The position numbers and the translations under genes are program-made. A stretch of DNA of 64,000 nt from Halopelagius fulvigenes (GTDB lineage Archaea > Halobacteriota > Halobacteria > Halobacteriales > Haloferacaceae), in assembly GCF_042662625.1 (NCBI RefSeq), contig NZ_JBHSXH010000015.1, forward strand, positions 124,001 through 188,000, written 5' to 3'. This document shows, piece by piece, positions 44,218 to 53,165 of this stretch. The stretch's first letter is position 1; each line of letters opens with the position of its first letter. The notes beneath the pieces were generated by a model. That model searched no databases. It saw only the letters and a list, made by a program, of their open reading frames with translations, and was not told the origin of the DNA.

Positions 44218-45312
44218 ATGAGCACGAAACTAGACGACGACCTCGCGCGCGAACGTCTCATCGACCTCGCCATTGAGTTCTACGACCAGTTCGACCAGGG
44301 GGACATCCCCCACATGGACATCCCCACGCGGACGAAGAGCAACATCGTCTTCGACGAGGACTCGAAGGTGTGGGTGTACGGCGACCGCAAATCGACCCGT
44401 TCCGCCAACAGCGTCCGCGGGGCGCGGAAACTGCTGAAGGCGACGTACGCCATCGAGTTCCTCGTCCGCCAACTCGAAGAGGACCGCTCTTCGACCCTGC
44501 GTGAACTCTACTACCTCTCGGAGTCGTGGGACGCCGAAGAGGCGCACTTCAACGACCAAGACGAGTCGAACCAGCTGATAGAGGACCTCGAAATCGTCTC
44601 GAAGGTCACCCGCGAGGACTTCCACATGCGCCCGGAGGAGTCCGGCGCGACGCTCATGGGTCCGCTCGAACTCCGCGAGCAGACCCGCCGCGGGGAACGC
44701 GAGATTCACTGCCAAGAGGACGTGGGCGAAGGTGGCTACCAGATTCCGAACAACCCCGACACCATCGAGTTCCTCGACCACGACATCGACTTCATCCTCT
44801 GCGTGGAGACCGGCGGTATGCGCGACCGCCTCATCGAGAACGGCTTCGACGCGGACTACAACGCCCTCATCGTCCACCTGAAGGGGCAACCCGCCCGCGC
44901 GACGCGCCGCATCACCAAGCGCCTGCACGACGAACTCGACCTGCCCGTCGTGGTCTTCACCGACGGCGACCCGTGGTCGTACCGCATCTACGGGTCGGTC
45001 GCCTACGGGTCGATCAAGTCCGCGCACCTCTCTGAGTACCTCGCGACGCCCGAAGCGCAGTTCGTCGGCATCCAACCCCGCGACATCGTGGAGTACGACC
45101 TGCCGACGGACCCCCTCTCGGACTCGGACGTGAACGCCCTGCAGTCGGAGCTTGACGACCCGCGCTTCCAGTCCGACTACTGGACCGAGCAGATAGAGCT
45201 CCAACTCGACATCGAGAAGAAGGCCGAACAGCAGGCGCTGGCCTCCCGCGGTCTGGACTTCGTGACCGACGAGTACCTGCCCACTCGTCTCGACGAGATG
45301 GGCGTCATCTGA
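44218..45312 (+). CDS. top6A: DNA topoisomerase VI subunit A
   Basis: A 364-residue DNA-cleaving subunit, related to Spo11. The 5Y-CAP domain has the catalytic tyrosine in LRELYYLSESWD (Tyr98/Tyr99). The TOPRIM domain has LCVETGGMRDRLIENGFD (Glu) and VVVFTDGDPWSYRIYGSVAYG (DxD). It binds and cuts DNA and, with subunit B, relaxes and decatenates it. Starts 4 nt after top6B, so the two are translationally coupled. Convergent with the hydrolase gene, whose stop lies 4 nt away. Confidence 0.96.
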   Translation: MSTKLDDDLARERLIDLAIEFYDQFDQGDIPHMDIPTRTKSNIVFDEDSKVWVYGDRKSTRSANSVRGARKLLKATYAIEFLVRQLEEDRSSTLRELYYLSESWDAEEAHFNDQDESNQLIEDLEIVSKVTREDFHMRPEESGATLMGPLELREQTRRGEREIHCQEDVGEGGYQIPNNPDTIEFLDHDIDFILCVETGGMRDRLIENGFDADYNALIVHLKGQPARATRRITKRLHDELDLPVVVFTDGDPWSYRIYGSVAYGSIKSAHLSEYLATPEAQFVGIQPRDIVEYDLPTDPLSDSDVNALQSELDDPRFQSDYWTEQIELQLDIEKKAEQQALASRGLDFVTDEYLPTRLDEMGVI

Positions 45313-45316
45313 GCGG

Positions 45317-46207
45317 TCACGACAACTCCGCCACCGCGTCTCCCCTCGCGCGGAGGAACGCCGTCAGGTGGTCGCCGTCGTACGCGTCGCTTTTCGCGTC
45401 CGGAATCCGCTCGGCCAGCCACCGCGCCGCCGTCGCCGTCGCGTTTCTGTCCGCCCGCCCGTAGCGCACCGCCGTCTCGACGGTCACCTCGCCCGGGTCG
45501 AACCCCCACGGACGCTCGAACAGACGCGTCTCTCGGGCGACTCCCGCCGCCCCGCACCGGAACGCCGCCTCGAAGTCGGCCGCCAGCGTCTCGAAGACGC
45601 CCTCGGGGTCGGAGACGACCGCTCGAACGCCGTCGGGGTCGCCGTACAGCGACGCCACCGTCTCCGGCGGGGCGTCTCCGAGCGTCCTGGCCTGCGCGGC
45701 CAACAGGGGTCGTAAGAGGAACGGCGCGTACCGGCCGAGAGCGGAGAGAACGCGCAACTCCGCGGCGGTGTCGCCCGTCGGCGCGTCCGGCGGCGACGGC
45801 GGGCAGACGAGCGACAGCTTCGAGACGCGACTCGGGTGCGTCGCCGCGAGGGCGAGGGCGTGCGGCGCGCCGCCGGAGAACCCGAGTACGGGGACCGAAC
45901 CGACCCCCGCACCGTCGGCGACGGCGAGAGCGTCCGCCGCCCGTTCCGCCAGCGAAGCCTCCGGAAGGGGGTCCGTCCCCCCGATGCCCGGGCGGTCCGG
46001 ACAGAGGAGGCGGACGCCGCGTTCGCGGGCCGCCTCGGCGAGGAGACTCCCCGAGAGACGCGACCCGGGCGTCCCGTGGAAGAAGAAGGCGGGGTCGCCG
46101 CCCGCGTCGCCGAACTCGGCGTACGCGACGGTTCGACCGTCCGCCGCCGTCGTCCGCGTTCGTCGCACCGATTCCGCGTCCGCACTCGCGTCCTCGCGTT
46201 CGCTCAC
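45317..46207 (-). CDS. Alpha/beta hydrolase (HGTPGS-type)
   Basis: A 296-residue soluble enzyme. After VAYAEFGDAGGDPAFFFHGTPGS (oxyanion-like HGTPG) comes the nucleophile elbow VLGFSGGAPHALALA (GxSxG with Ser about residue 110) and a C-terminal YDGDHLTAFLRARGD whose His completes the triad. These are the family hallmarks of hydrolases acting on esters, epoxides or haloalkanes; the substrate is unknown. Its first codons overlap the end of the CDGSH gene by 4 nt, which implies translational coupling. Confidence 0.8.
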   Translation of the reverse strand: MSEREDASADAESVRRTRTTAADGRTVAYAEFGDAGGDPAFFFHGTPGSRLSGSLLAEAARERGVRLLCPDRPGIGGTDPLPEASLAERAADALAVADGAGVGSVPVLGFSGGAPHALALAATHPSRVSKLSLVCPPSPPDAPTGDTAAELRVLSALGRYAPFLLRPLLAAQARTLGDAPPETVASLYGDPDGVRAVVSDPEGVFETLAADFEAAFRCGAAGVARETRLFERPWGFDPGEVTVETAVRYGRADRNATATAARWLAERIPDAKSDAYDGDHLTAFLRARGDAVAELS

Positions 46208-46488
46208 GGTCGTTCCCTCGCGGACTCGCCCTCGGCGTCGGGAGCGTCCCGTTCGCCGACGTACAGTATCTCGGCTATCTCGCGCCGCGGGTTCTCGTCG
46301 TCGTCGCCCTCGTACTCGTACACCGTCCCCTCGTCTTCGTCGCGGGTCGCTCGGTGCGACCCGTCGCAGAACGGCCGGTCAGCCGAGAGTCCGCACAGAC
46401 AGATGGCGACGTCGCCGTACTCCTCGTCGATGTCGTCCCCGTCGATTTTCAGCGGCCCGGTCGCGTCGTGCCGCACCTCTCGTGCCAT
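46204..46488 (-). CDS. CDGSH iron-sulfur domain protein
   Basis: A 94-residue protein with CLCGLSADRPFCDGSHRATR, the C-x-C...C-x2-x-H ligand set of the 2Fe-2S CDGSH fold. The N-terminal part VRHDATGPLKIDGDDIDEEYGDVAIC and the C-terminal acidic part match small archaeal members. The cluster is redox active and labile; the role is not known. It precedes the alpha/beta hydrolase gene with a 4-nt overlap. Confidence 0.88.
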   Translation of the reverse strand: MAREVRHDATGPLKIDGDDIDEEYGDVAICLCGLSADRPFCDGSHRATRDEDEGTVYEYEGDDDENPRREIAEILYVGERDAPDAEGESARERP

Positions 46489-46531
46489 ACGTTCGACTGC
46501 CGGGCGGTCGGACTTAGGTTTTCCCGGCCCG

Positions 46532-47353
46532 TCAGAGGGATTCGCCCCGGAGGAACCGCCGCACGACGCCGGTGAACTGGTCGTGGTTCTCGTCCATCGC
46601 GGCGTGGCCCGCCCCGCGGAGGAGGGCGAGTTTCGCGCCGGGGATTCCCTCCTTCGTCGCCCGCAGGCGCGACTCCGGAAACAGTCGGTCCTCCGTCCCG
46701 CCGACGACCAGCGTCGGCACGTCGACGTCGCCGAGGCGGTCGCCGGTATCGTGTTCGAGACACGCGTCGCAGGAGACGACCACGTCGGAGGGAACCGGCG
46801 GGGAGAACACCCCGCCGAAGGCGCGAACCACCCGCGGATAGACGCTCTGTCGCCACCCCACGTACCCCTCCCGGGTGACGGAGTCGTAGAGCCGACTCCA
46901 CTCGCCGTTCTCGGCCAGTTCGCGCCACTCTTCGACGATAGAGACGCCCTTCTCGCCGAGTCTGTCGGCCGACGCGCCGACGACGAGGCGGTCCACGAGG
47001 TCCGGGTAGTCCGCGGCGAGGTGCTGGGCGACGAACCCGCCCATCGAGTAGCCGAGAACGTCCGCGCCGCCGAGTTCGTCGAGGACCGTCGCGTACGACC
47101 CCGCGAGGTCGCGCGTCGTCGTCCCCGAGTCGAGGCCGCGGGGCCGACTCACCGTCCAGACGGTGTACTCGTCGGTGAACCCGCGGTACGCCTGTCCCAA
47201 CACCTGCGCGATTCGCCAGTCCGCGCGCCCGCCGAACGCGTCGTTCAGCCCGGGAACGAAGAGGAGCGTCTTCGGACCGTCGCCCACGCGGTAGTAGGGG
47301 AGACGCCCGTCGATCCACCCGTGGTCGGTGGGATCGGTCGCCGGTTGTATCAT
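46532..47353 (-). CDS. Alpha/beta hydrolase (GYSMGG-type)
   Basis: A 273-residue protein. The sequence LPYYRVGDGPKTLLFVPGLND shows the start of the fold, VLGYSMGGFVAQHLAADYPD carries the nucleophile Ser (about residue 101), VPTLVVGGTEDRLFPES supplies the acid, and GAGHAAMDENHDQF the His. It resembles esterase or pimeloyl-ester-type hydrolases. It lies upstream of the CDGSH gene on the same strand, with a 43-nt gap; it is not obviously paralogous in detail to the hydrolase at 45317. Confidence 0.8.
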   Translation of the reverse strand: MIQPATDPTDHGWIDGRLPYYRVGDGPKTLLFVPGLNDAFGGRADWRIAQVLGQAYRGFTDEYTVWTVSRPRGLDSGTTTRDLAGSYATVLDELGGADVLGYSMGGFVAQHLAADYPDLVDRLVVGASADRLGEKGVSIVEEWRELAENGEWSRLYDSVTREGYVGWRQSVYPRVVRAFGGVFSPPVPSDVVVSCDACLEHDTGDRLGDVDVPTLVVGGTEDRLFPESRLRATKEGIPGAKLALLRGAGHAAMDENHDQFTGVVRRFLRGESL

Positions 47354-47417
47354 CTATCGGTCACGACGGTCCGCCGGCGCAAAATCCTTTCCGCGGTTCG
47401 CGGGTTCGGGGAACGGC

Positions 47418-48134
47418 TCAGACCGGACGTTCCTCGGGGTCGTCGATGACGACGGGGACGCCGCGGGAGGCGACGTCAGCGGCGAACGCCTTCGGGTCGG
47501 CGGTGAGGATGTCGATGGTGTTGTAGTGAATCGGGAGGACGAGTTCGGGGTCGAGCGCCTCCGCGAGGTCGGCGGCCTCGTGGCGGTCCATCACGCCGGT
47601 CCCGCCGATGTTGGCGAGGAACACGTCCACCGAGAGGCGTTCGAAGCCGTCGAGGGCGTCGGAGTCGCCGGGCCAGAAGAAGGAGGTTCCGTCCACGGAG
47701 AGGCGGTAGCCGCACCCGAACCCCTCGGGGTGGGTGACGCTCCCGTCGTCGTTCACGTGGGGGCCGTCGGGTTCGTTGTACGCCGGGACGCTCCAGACGT
47801 CCGCCGGACCGACCGCGAGGTGGTCCTCCTGACCCACGCGCACCGTCTCGTAGGGGAGGTCTTCGACGGGCGTCACGTCGCGGTCGATGTTCGCGGCGTC
47901 CACGGCCTCGAACGCGACGACGGTGGCGTCCTCGTCGGCCACCCGTTCGACCGCGTCGGAGTCGTAGTGGTGGTCGTGGGTGATGCAGACCAGGTCGCCG
48001 TCCCGGGCGTAGTAGTCGTCTAAGACGCCGTACCGGCCGGGGTCGAGGTAGGCGACGAAGCCGTCGGGCGTCTCGATGCGGGTGGTGGCGTACCCGAGCC
48101 ACGAAACCGAGAGGTCGCGGTGTCGAACGGTCAT
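47418..48134 (-). CDS. MBL-fold metallo-hydrolase
   Basis: A 238-residue beta-lactamase-like metal hydrolase. The metal motif is ITHDHHYDSDAVERVA (HxHxxD-like, here HDHHYD), later WSVPAYNEPDGPHVN and FFWPGDSDALDGFERL supply further ligands, and LVLPIHYNTIDI ends the fold. This is the UlaG-like lactonase subfamily pattern. Substrate unknown. It is divergent from no close neighbour and lies upstream of the second alpha/beta hydrolase on the minus strand. Confidence 0.82.
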   Translation of the reverse strand: MTVRHRDLSVSWLGYATTRIETPDGFVAYLDPGRYGVLDDYYARDGDLVCITHDHHYDSDAVERVADEDATVVAFEAVDAANIDRDVTPVEDLPYETVRVGQEDHLAVGPADVWSVPAYNEPDGPHVNDDGSVTHPEGFGCGYRLSVDGTSFFWPGDSDALDGFERLSVDVFLANIGGTGVMDRHEAADLAEALDPELVLPIHYNTIDILTADPKAFAADVASRGVPVVIDDPEERPV

Positions 48135-48208
48135 GCCTCCCTCTACAGACCGCGGGTAATAACCCGTTGTGGAAGCGTCATCGAGGCGTCACCCGGGGGG
48201 TCGCCCCG

Positions 48209-49999
48209 TCACTGCCCGTCGGCGAGGCGTTCGACGCGTTCGAGCGAATCGGCGTCCTCGGGGTCTTTGTCCTCGCGGACGGAGACGAACCGCGGGAACC
48301 GGAGGGCGTACCCCGAGGTGTACGTCGGCGAGCGCTGTATCTCCTCGTAGCCCACCTCGAAGACGACCGAGGGCCGGAGGTCCACCTCTTGGCCCTCCTC
48401 CGCCCGTATCTCGGGTTCGAGCAGTTCCGTCAGTTCCGCGAGTTTCTCGTCGGTGATGCCCGTCGCCACCTTCCCGATGGTCTCGTAGCCGTCGTCGGCG
48501 CGGGCGGACAGCAGGAACGTCCCGAGGAACTTCGCGCGCCGGCCTTCGCCCCACTCCGCGCCCGTGACCACGAGGTCCAACGTCTCCACGTCGGGCTTTC
48601 GCTTCAGCCAGTTCTTCCCCCGGTTGCCGGGCGAGTACGCCGAGTCGGGGTTCTTCAGCATGATTCCCTCGTGGCCCGCCTCCAACGCTCGCTCCTCGAA
48701 GGCGGCTATCTCGTCGGCGTCCGCGGAGACGAGCAGTTCCGACACCGCGCCCGTCCCGCCGAGAACGTCGGTCAGACGCTCGTGCCGGACGGTCAACGGC
48801 GCGTCTAGCAGGTCCTCGCCGTCGGCGTGGAGGCAGTCGAACGCGCGGAGTTCGACGCGAACCTCCTCGCGCATCCGACTCACGTCGTGCTTGCGGCGGA
48901 ACCGGCGGAGAATCTCCTGAAACGGCAGGGGGTCGCCCTCCTCGTCGATGGCGACGACTTCCCCGTCTAGGATGACCGACTCCTCGACGTGCGCCTCCAC
49001 GAACTCGACGACTTCCGGCAACGGGTCCGTCACGTCGTCCATGTTCCGGGAGTACAGCGACACCTCGTCGGCCGCCTCGTCGTAGTGGACCTGCACCCGC
49101 GCGCCGTCGAACTTCGTCTCCACGGCGGCCGCCTCCCACTCGTCTAAGGCGTCCGTGACGGTGCCCGCCTGCGCCAGCATCGCCTGCACCGGGCGGCCCA
49201 CGTCGAGGCGCACCTCGGCGAGACCCGACTCGCCCCCGTCGCGCGCCACCGTCGCCACCATCCCGTAGTCGTTCGACACCTGCAGGGCCCGCTCGACGGC
49301 GGCGAGTTCGTCGTCCGTCGCCCGCATCGTCGGCCCCTCGTCTTCGTCCTCGTCGCTCTCGTCCGCCTCCTCGTCGGCGCTCGCTTCCTCTTCGTCCGCC
49401 TCGGCGGCCGAATCCGCGCCGCCGTCCTCCGAGTCCGCCTCGGCGAGGAACGCCTCGGCGATGGCGTCTCTGACCGTCCCCTCGCCGACGCCGATGCGCA
49501 TCTCCGAGAGGACGAGGCGGGCGAGGAACTTCGCCTCCTCGGGCGAACAGCGGTTGAACAGGCCGAACAGCGCGCTCAGCTTGCGGTCTTCGCTCCCCTC
49601 GCCGTCGGCGGCGGCCACCTCCCGGAGCGTCTCGTCCACCTCCGCGACGGTGAGGCCGTCCGTCCCGCCGGCGAACGCGGCCAGCCCCCGCTGTCCGCCG
49701 AACTCGTAGCTCTCCGCGACGGACCCGATCTCCCCGATGTCCGCGAGTTCGTCTTCTACGTCGTCTGCGGTCACGTTCGTCCCCGCCGCGCGGGCGATGG
49801 CCTCGTGGAGGAGGCGCGGGCCGATGTCGAGCGTGGTCGAATCCCACGCCGGGAACACCCGGCCCTGCGCGAAGCGGACGACGACGGGCAGGTCGTCGCC
49901 GGCGTCGCGGAACAGGTCGCGGACCAGCGCCACGGTGGCGAGGTCCGCCGGCTCTCCTTCCATCTCCGACGCGCGGGCGGCGAACTCGGCGAACTCCAT
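48209..49999 (-). CDS. lig: ATP-dependent DNA ligase
   Basis: A 596-residue replication ligase. The N-terminal DNA-binding domain (LFGLFNRCSPEEAKFLARLV, then RIGVGEGTVRDAIAEAFL) precedes the nucleotidyltransferase domain with the adenylated Lys296 in ETKFDGARVQVHY, and later motifs SVILDGEVVAIDEEG, GHEGIMLKNPDSAYSPGNR and NWLKRKPDVETLDLVV, and the OB domain. Between the two N-terminal parts is an insert of about 37 residues (186-222) almost made only of Asp, Glu, Ala and Ser. It joins Okazaki fragments and repairs nicks. Divergent from the glutamate-cysteine-ligase-like gene. Confidence 0.95.
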   Translation of the reverse strand: MEFAEFAARASEMEGEPADLATVALVRDLFRDAGDDLPVVVRFAQGRVFPAWDSTTLDIGPRLLHEAIARAAGTNVTADDVEDELADIGEIGSVAESYEFGGQRGLAAFAGGTDGLTVAEVDETLREVAAADGEGSEDRKLSALFGLFNRCSPEEAKFLARLVLSEMRIGVGEGTVRDAIAEAFLAEADSEDGGADSAAEADEEEASADEEADESDEDEDEGPTMRATDDELAAVERALQVSNDYGMVATVARDGGESGLAEVRLDVGRPVQAMLAQAGTVTDALDEWEAAAVETKFDGARVQVHYDEAADEVSLYSRNMDDVTDPLPEVVEFVEAHVEESVILDGEVVAIDEEGDPLPFQEILRRFRRKHDVSRMREEVRVELRAFDCLHADGEDLLDAPLTVRHERLTDVLGGTGAVSELLVSADADEIAAFEERALEAGHEGIMLKNPDSAYSPGNRGKNWLKRKPDVETLDLVVTGAEWGEGRRAKFLGTFLLSARADDGYETIGKVATGITDEKLAELTELLEPEIRAEEGQEVDLRPSVVFEVGYEEIQRSPTYTSGYALRFPRFVSVREDKDPEDADSLERVERLADGQ

Positions 50000-50155
50000 C
50001 GATCCGGTGTAGCCGTCGGGAGCGAAAAAGTCCGCCGACTCGCTCCGACCGCGGGACGGCGCGGGCGCGAACCCGCGACCGGCGGGGTGTGGTCGTCGTT
50101 GACACTGCGCCGCGTAGCCACCGGATTCATACGACTTCCCTTCAGACGGGAGGGT

Positions 50156-51694
50156 ATGAGCGACGACCTCGCGGCGCGCGTAGAGGACGCACTCACCGTG
50201 GATCCCGAGGAGTACGAGGCGCAGGCGCGGGCGGACGCGGACGTGGTGAAGTCGGAACTCGCCGACGGGACGTTCGACAACCACCAGTCCATCGTCGGAT
50301 TCGAGTACGAGTTCTACGCCGTCGCAGACGGTCGGTGGTCCGCGAGCGGCGAGGACGACGAGGGCGTCCACGCCCTGATGCGCGTTCCGCGACGACTCCT
50401 CGAACTCATGGGGTTCGAAAAGGAGTTGGGCCTCCACAACGCCGAGATGACGACGAGTCCGCAACCGCTGAACCCCCACGGACTCCGCGCGCAGGAGGCG
50501 GAGGTTCGCTCCCGCCTCTCGGCGGCGCTGGACTGCACGGGTTCGGAGGGGATACGCCTCGTCAGCGACGGCCTCTGGACCATCCCTCCGGCGGGGGAGA
50601 CGGCCCGCGGGTACCTCACCGACAGCGTCAGCTTCGAGGACGTGCGCGTCGCGACGAACATGAGCGACTCCGTCCGGTACCACGCGATGGCGAACGGGCC
50701 GAACGTGCCGGACACGATGAGCGTCGACGCGCCGCACGTCCACCTCGAAGCGGACACGGTGATGCCCGAGTCGCTCATCACCTCCGTCCAACCGCACTAC
50801 CAGGTGGCGCACGCCGCCGACCTGCCGACGTACTTCAACTACGCACTCCGAATCGCCGGACCGCTCTTGGCTCTCGGCGTGAACTCGCCGTTCTTCCCGC
50901 CGGACCTCTACGACGACGTGGGCGCACAGAAGATTCTCGAAGACGGCTACATGGAGAACCGAATCGTCGTCTTCGAGTCCGTCCTCAACACCGGCGACAC
51001 GGAGAAGGTGCGCTTCCCGAAGGACCTCTCGGACATCGAGGAGGCGGTGGACCGCGTCGCGCAGGACGCGACGACGGTGCCGATGCCCGTCCCCCGCGGC
51101 GACCGGTTCGACGACTCCTTCGCCACCCTGCGGCGGAAACACGGCACGTTCTGGCGGTGGGTTCGCCCGGTGTTCGAGGGCGCGACGAAGTCCTCGGCGA
51201 ACGCCCGCATCGAGTTCCGCCCCGTCGCGGCCCAACCGACGGTGCGCGACTCCATCGCGTTCCAAGCGGCGTTCGCGGGGTTGATGGAGAGTCTCCCGAC
51301 GCGCCAACACCCGGTCATCGACCAGAACTGGGCCACCGCGCGGGAGAACTTCTACTCGGCGATGCGCGACGGGCTAGAGAGCGGCCAACGCTGGATAACG
51401 AACGCCGGCGAGGAGACGATCGACAGAGAGAGCGTCTACGAGGACCTATTGGCCCACGCCGCCGACGGACTCCGCTCTGCGGGGTGTTCGGACGAGGAGG
51501 CGGACTACTACCTCGAACCGTTGCGCGCGCGCCTCGATTCGGGGTGTACGCCCGCGACGTGGAAGGTGACCCGGGTTCGGGAGGCACTCGCCGACGGCGC
51601 GTCGTTCGAGGACGCCGTCACGTCGATGCAACGGGAGTACATCCGACGGCAGAGCGAGACGCTCGTCGACGGATCGTTCGTAGACTGGTTGTGA
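50156..51694 (+). CDS. Glutamate-cysteine-ligase-like carboxylate-amine ligase
   Basis: A 512-residue soluble protein. It contains VGFEYEFYAV and GFEKELGLHNAEMTTSPQPL near the start, then VSDGLWTIPPAGETARGYLT, NYALRIAGPLLALGVNSPFF and the later ARIEFRPVAAQPTVRDSIAF, which resemble the active-site order of glutamate-cysteine-ligase-like enzymes of the GCS2 group. Haloarchaea use gamma-glutamylcysteine as a main thiol, so such an enzyme would fit, but this longer protein is not obviously the known GshA, and its amine substrate is not proved. Divergent from the ligase gene; the ATG at 50156 was preferred to the far-upstream open frame. Confidence 0.7.
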   Translation: MSDDLAARVEDALTVDPEEYEAQARADADVVKSELADGTFDNHQSIVGFEYEFYAVADGRWSASGEDDEGVHALMRVPRRLLELMGFEKELGLHNAEMTTSPQPLNPHGLRAQEAEVRSRLSAALDCTGSEGIRLVSDGLWTIPPAGETARGYLTDSVSFEDVRVATNMSDSVRYHAMANGPNVPDTMSVDAPHVHLEADTVMPESLITSVQPHYQVAHAADLPTYFNYALRIAGPLLALGVNSPFFPPDLYDDVGAQKILEDGYMENRIVVFESVLNTGDTEKVRFPKDLSDIEEAVDRVAQDATTVPMPVPRGDRFDDSFATLRRKHGTFWRWVRPVFEGATKSSANARIEFRPVAAQPTVRDSIAFQAAFAGLMESLPTRQHPVIDQNWATARENFYSAMRDGLESGQRWITNAGEETIDRESVYEDLLAHAADGLRSAGCSDEEADYYLEPLRARLDSGCTPATWKVTRVREALADGASFEDAVTSMQREYIRRQSETLVDGSFVDWL

Positions 51695-51733
51695 AAGGGA
51701 GCGACTGCGACTGTTCTCCGCGGCCGGGCCGAC

Positions 51734-52462
51734 TTACAGGAGGTCCGTGAAGTCCTTGTGCCGCGTGATATCGACGCCCTCCTCGGTGACGACGGCGACG
51801 TTGATGCCGTTCCCGGAGGCGAGGTCGCGTTCGACGGCGCTCTGGATGGCGCGGGCGGCCACCGTCTTCGCCTCGTCGATGCTCAGGCCTTCGTCGTACT
51901 CCTGTTCGAGCACACCGAGGGCGTACTGGCTGCCCGACCCGGTGACGGTGTACTCCTCTTCGAGGATGGAGCCCGCGGGGTCGATGCTGTAGATGTGCGC
52001 GCCCTCGTCGTCGATGCCGCCGAGGATGGGTTGGACGATGTAGAACGCCCCGGAGCGCAGGAAGTTACCGAGGAGCGTCGAGAGCGCCTTCATGCTCATG
52101 TCCTCGCCGCGGCGCGACTCGTAGAGGCGCACCTCCGCGCGGATGGACCGGATGAGCGACTGCGCCGCCGAGACGGACCCGGCGATGGTCAACGCGCCCG
52201 TCGGGTGAATCTCCTCGACCTTCTGGACGTCCTTCGAGGAGACCATGTGACCGAGGCTCGCGCGCATGTCGGTGGCGAGGACGACGCCCTCGTCCGTCTT
52301 CAGGCCGACGGTCGTCGTCCCGGTCTTCGTCTCTTTGTCGCCCATCTGATTCGCTCGTTCGTTCGCGTTGGGGAACTCGCCGAGTTCCGGCGCGAACACG
52401 TTGGAGTGGTCGCCGTTCAGCGGGTCGAGGCGGCCAGAGATGTCGTCGCTCGGAGTTCGCAT
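51734..52462 (-). CDS. psmB: 20S proteasome beta subunit
   Basis: A 242-residue protein. A 48-residue propeptide ends at Gly48, and the mature chain begins with the catalytic Thr49 (TTTVGLKTDEGVVLATDMRAS). Further proteasome-fold motifs are SVSAAQSLIRSIRAEVRLYE, GGIDDEGAHIYSIDPAGSIL and YTVTGSGSQYALGVLEQEYD. It forms the inner rings of the archaeal proteasome. The ATG complementary to 52460-52462 has a TTTATC-type box 24 nt upstream. It is monocistronic by spacing. Confidence 0.95.
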   Translation of the reverse strand: MRTPSDDISGRLDPLNGDHSNVFAPELGEFPNANERANQMGDKETKTGTTTVGLKTDEGVVLATDMRASLGHMVSSKDVQKVEEIHPTGALTIAGSVSAAQSLIRSIRAEVRLYESRRGEDMSMKALSTLLGNFLRSGAFYIVQPILGGIDDEGAHIYSIDPAGSILEEEYTVTGSGSQYALGVLEQEYDEGLSIDEAKTVAARAIQSAVERDLASGNGINVAVVTEEGVDITRHKDFTDLL

Positions 52463-52486
52463 TACCCGACCTTGCAGCCCTGCGCT

Positions 52487-52493
52487 GATAAAT
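52487..52493 (-). promoter_or_regulatory. TATA-like box of psmB
   Basis: ATTTATC on the minus strand ends 24 nt before the ATG, consistent with a leaderless psmB transcript. Confidence 0.5.
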
Positions 52494-52616
52494 GCAACCC
52501 TTACAACCTCTGTTGCCCGTATCGTCTGACGGTCGAAAACCGGGGGACGAGAGGCCGGAGAGAGCGCGGCCGCTCGCCGTGTTCGAGTGTCGCTGCAGAA
52601 CGACGCGGCGTTCAGT

Positions 52617-52802
52617 TCACCTGCGCCCGCTTCGGGAGTCCGCACGCTCGTACGCCGTCCCAGCGGCTTCGACGAGTCGGCCGACCGGGAGGCTGACGCC
52701 GAGTCGCCGCGCGAACAGCGCGACGGGCATCATGAGGATTCCGAGCATCAGGGTGAGCTGATAGAGGACGAACGTGACGCCCCTGTGCATTGCGTTTAAC
52801 AT
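52617..52802 (-). CDS. Small one-helix membrane protein (61 aa)
   Basis: A 61-residue protein starting MLNAMHRGVTFVLYQLTLML, with a hydrophobic helix (TFVLYQLTLMLGILMMPVAL) that may span the membrane, then the amphipathic GVSLPVGRLVEAAGTAY and a basic end. A second ATG at 52788-52790 would cut four residues. A TATA-like ATATAAAT (52832-52839) precedes the longer form by about 30 nt. Function unknown. Confidence 0.65.
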   Translation of the reverse strand: MLNAMHRGVTFVLYQLTLMLGILMMPVALFARRLGVSLPVGRLVEAAGTAYERADSRSGRR

Positions 52803-53165
52803 CGCAGTATCGATCGAGCGGCGACGGTAGCATATAAATCTTCCCCGTCGAGCGTCGCAGCCACCCCGACGCCGTACGGCGATTAAAGCGCACTTGTTCC
52901 TCGGACAAATCTATTGGCCTTCGACGGCCTCACTCGGTAGGGACGCCATTAGCAGTGGGGTTCGTCTGCATAAGTTATCGGGATGATTTCGGTCGCATCC
53001 GCGTTCTCGGCCACGCTCGCGCGTGTTTCTGTCTATCGCGGTCCGTATCCGCATCCGAATTCGGCCGCGTCGAACCGTCTCCGCCGCGCGGGCGTGGGAC
53101 GTGAAGGCACGCCTGCCGGACAGCCGAACCACAAGACACGAAACCCCGCGGCGTGAGAACGTAGT
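52803..53165. other. 363-bp intergenic region
   Basis: No gene of usable length is seen on either strand. It holds the TATA-like element (52832-52839) for the small membrane gene to the left, a small GGCC-TTCGAC-GGCC hairpin (near 52917-52930), and the untranscribed or 5' region of the UPF0212 gene to the right, for which no strong TATA-like box was found. Confidence 0.5.
52832..52839 (-). promoter_or_regulatory. TATA-like box of the one-helix membrane protein gene
   Basis: ATATAAAT lies 29 nt before the start codon complementary to 52800-52802. It is the only strong TATA-like element in this 363-bp gap. Confidence 0.5.

Noticed and set aside
52803..53165. A non-coding RNA in the 363-bp gap.
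   Set aside because: Only a small hairpin and one TATA-like element, oriented to the left gene, were found; there is no support for an independent transcript.
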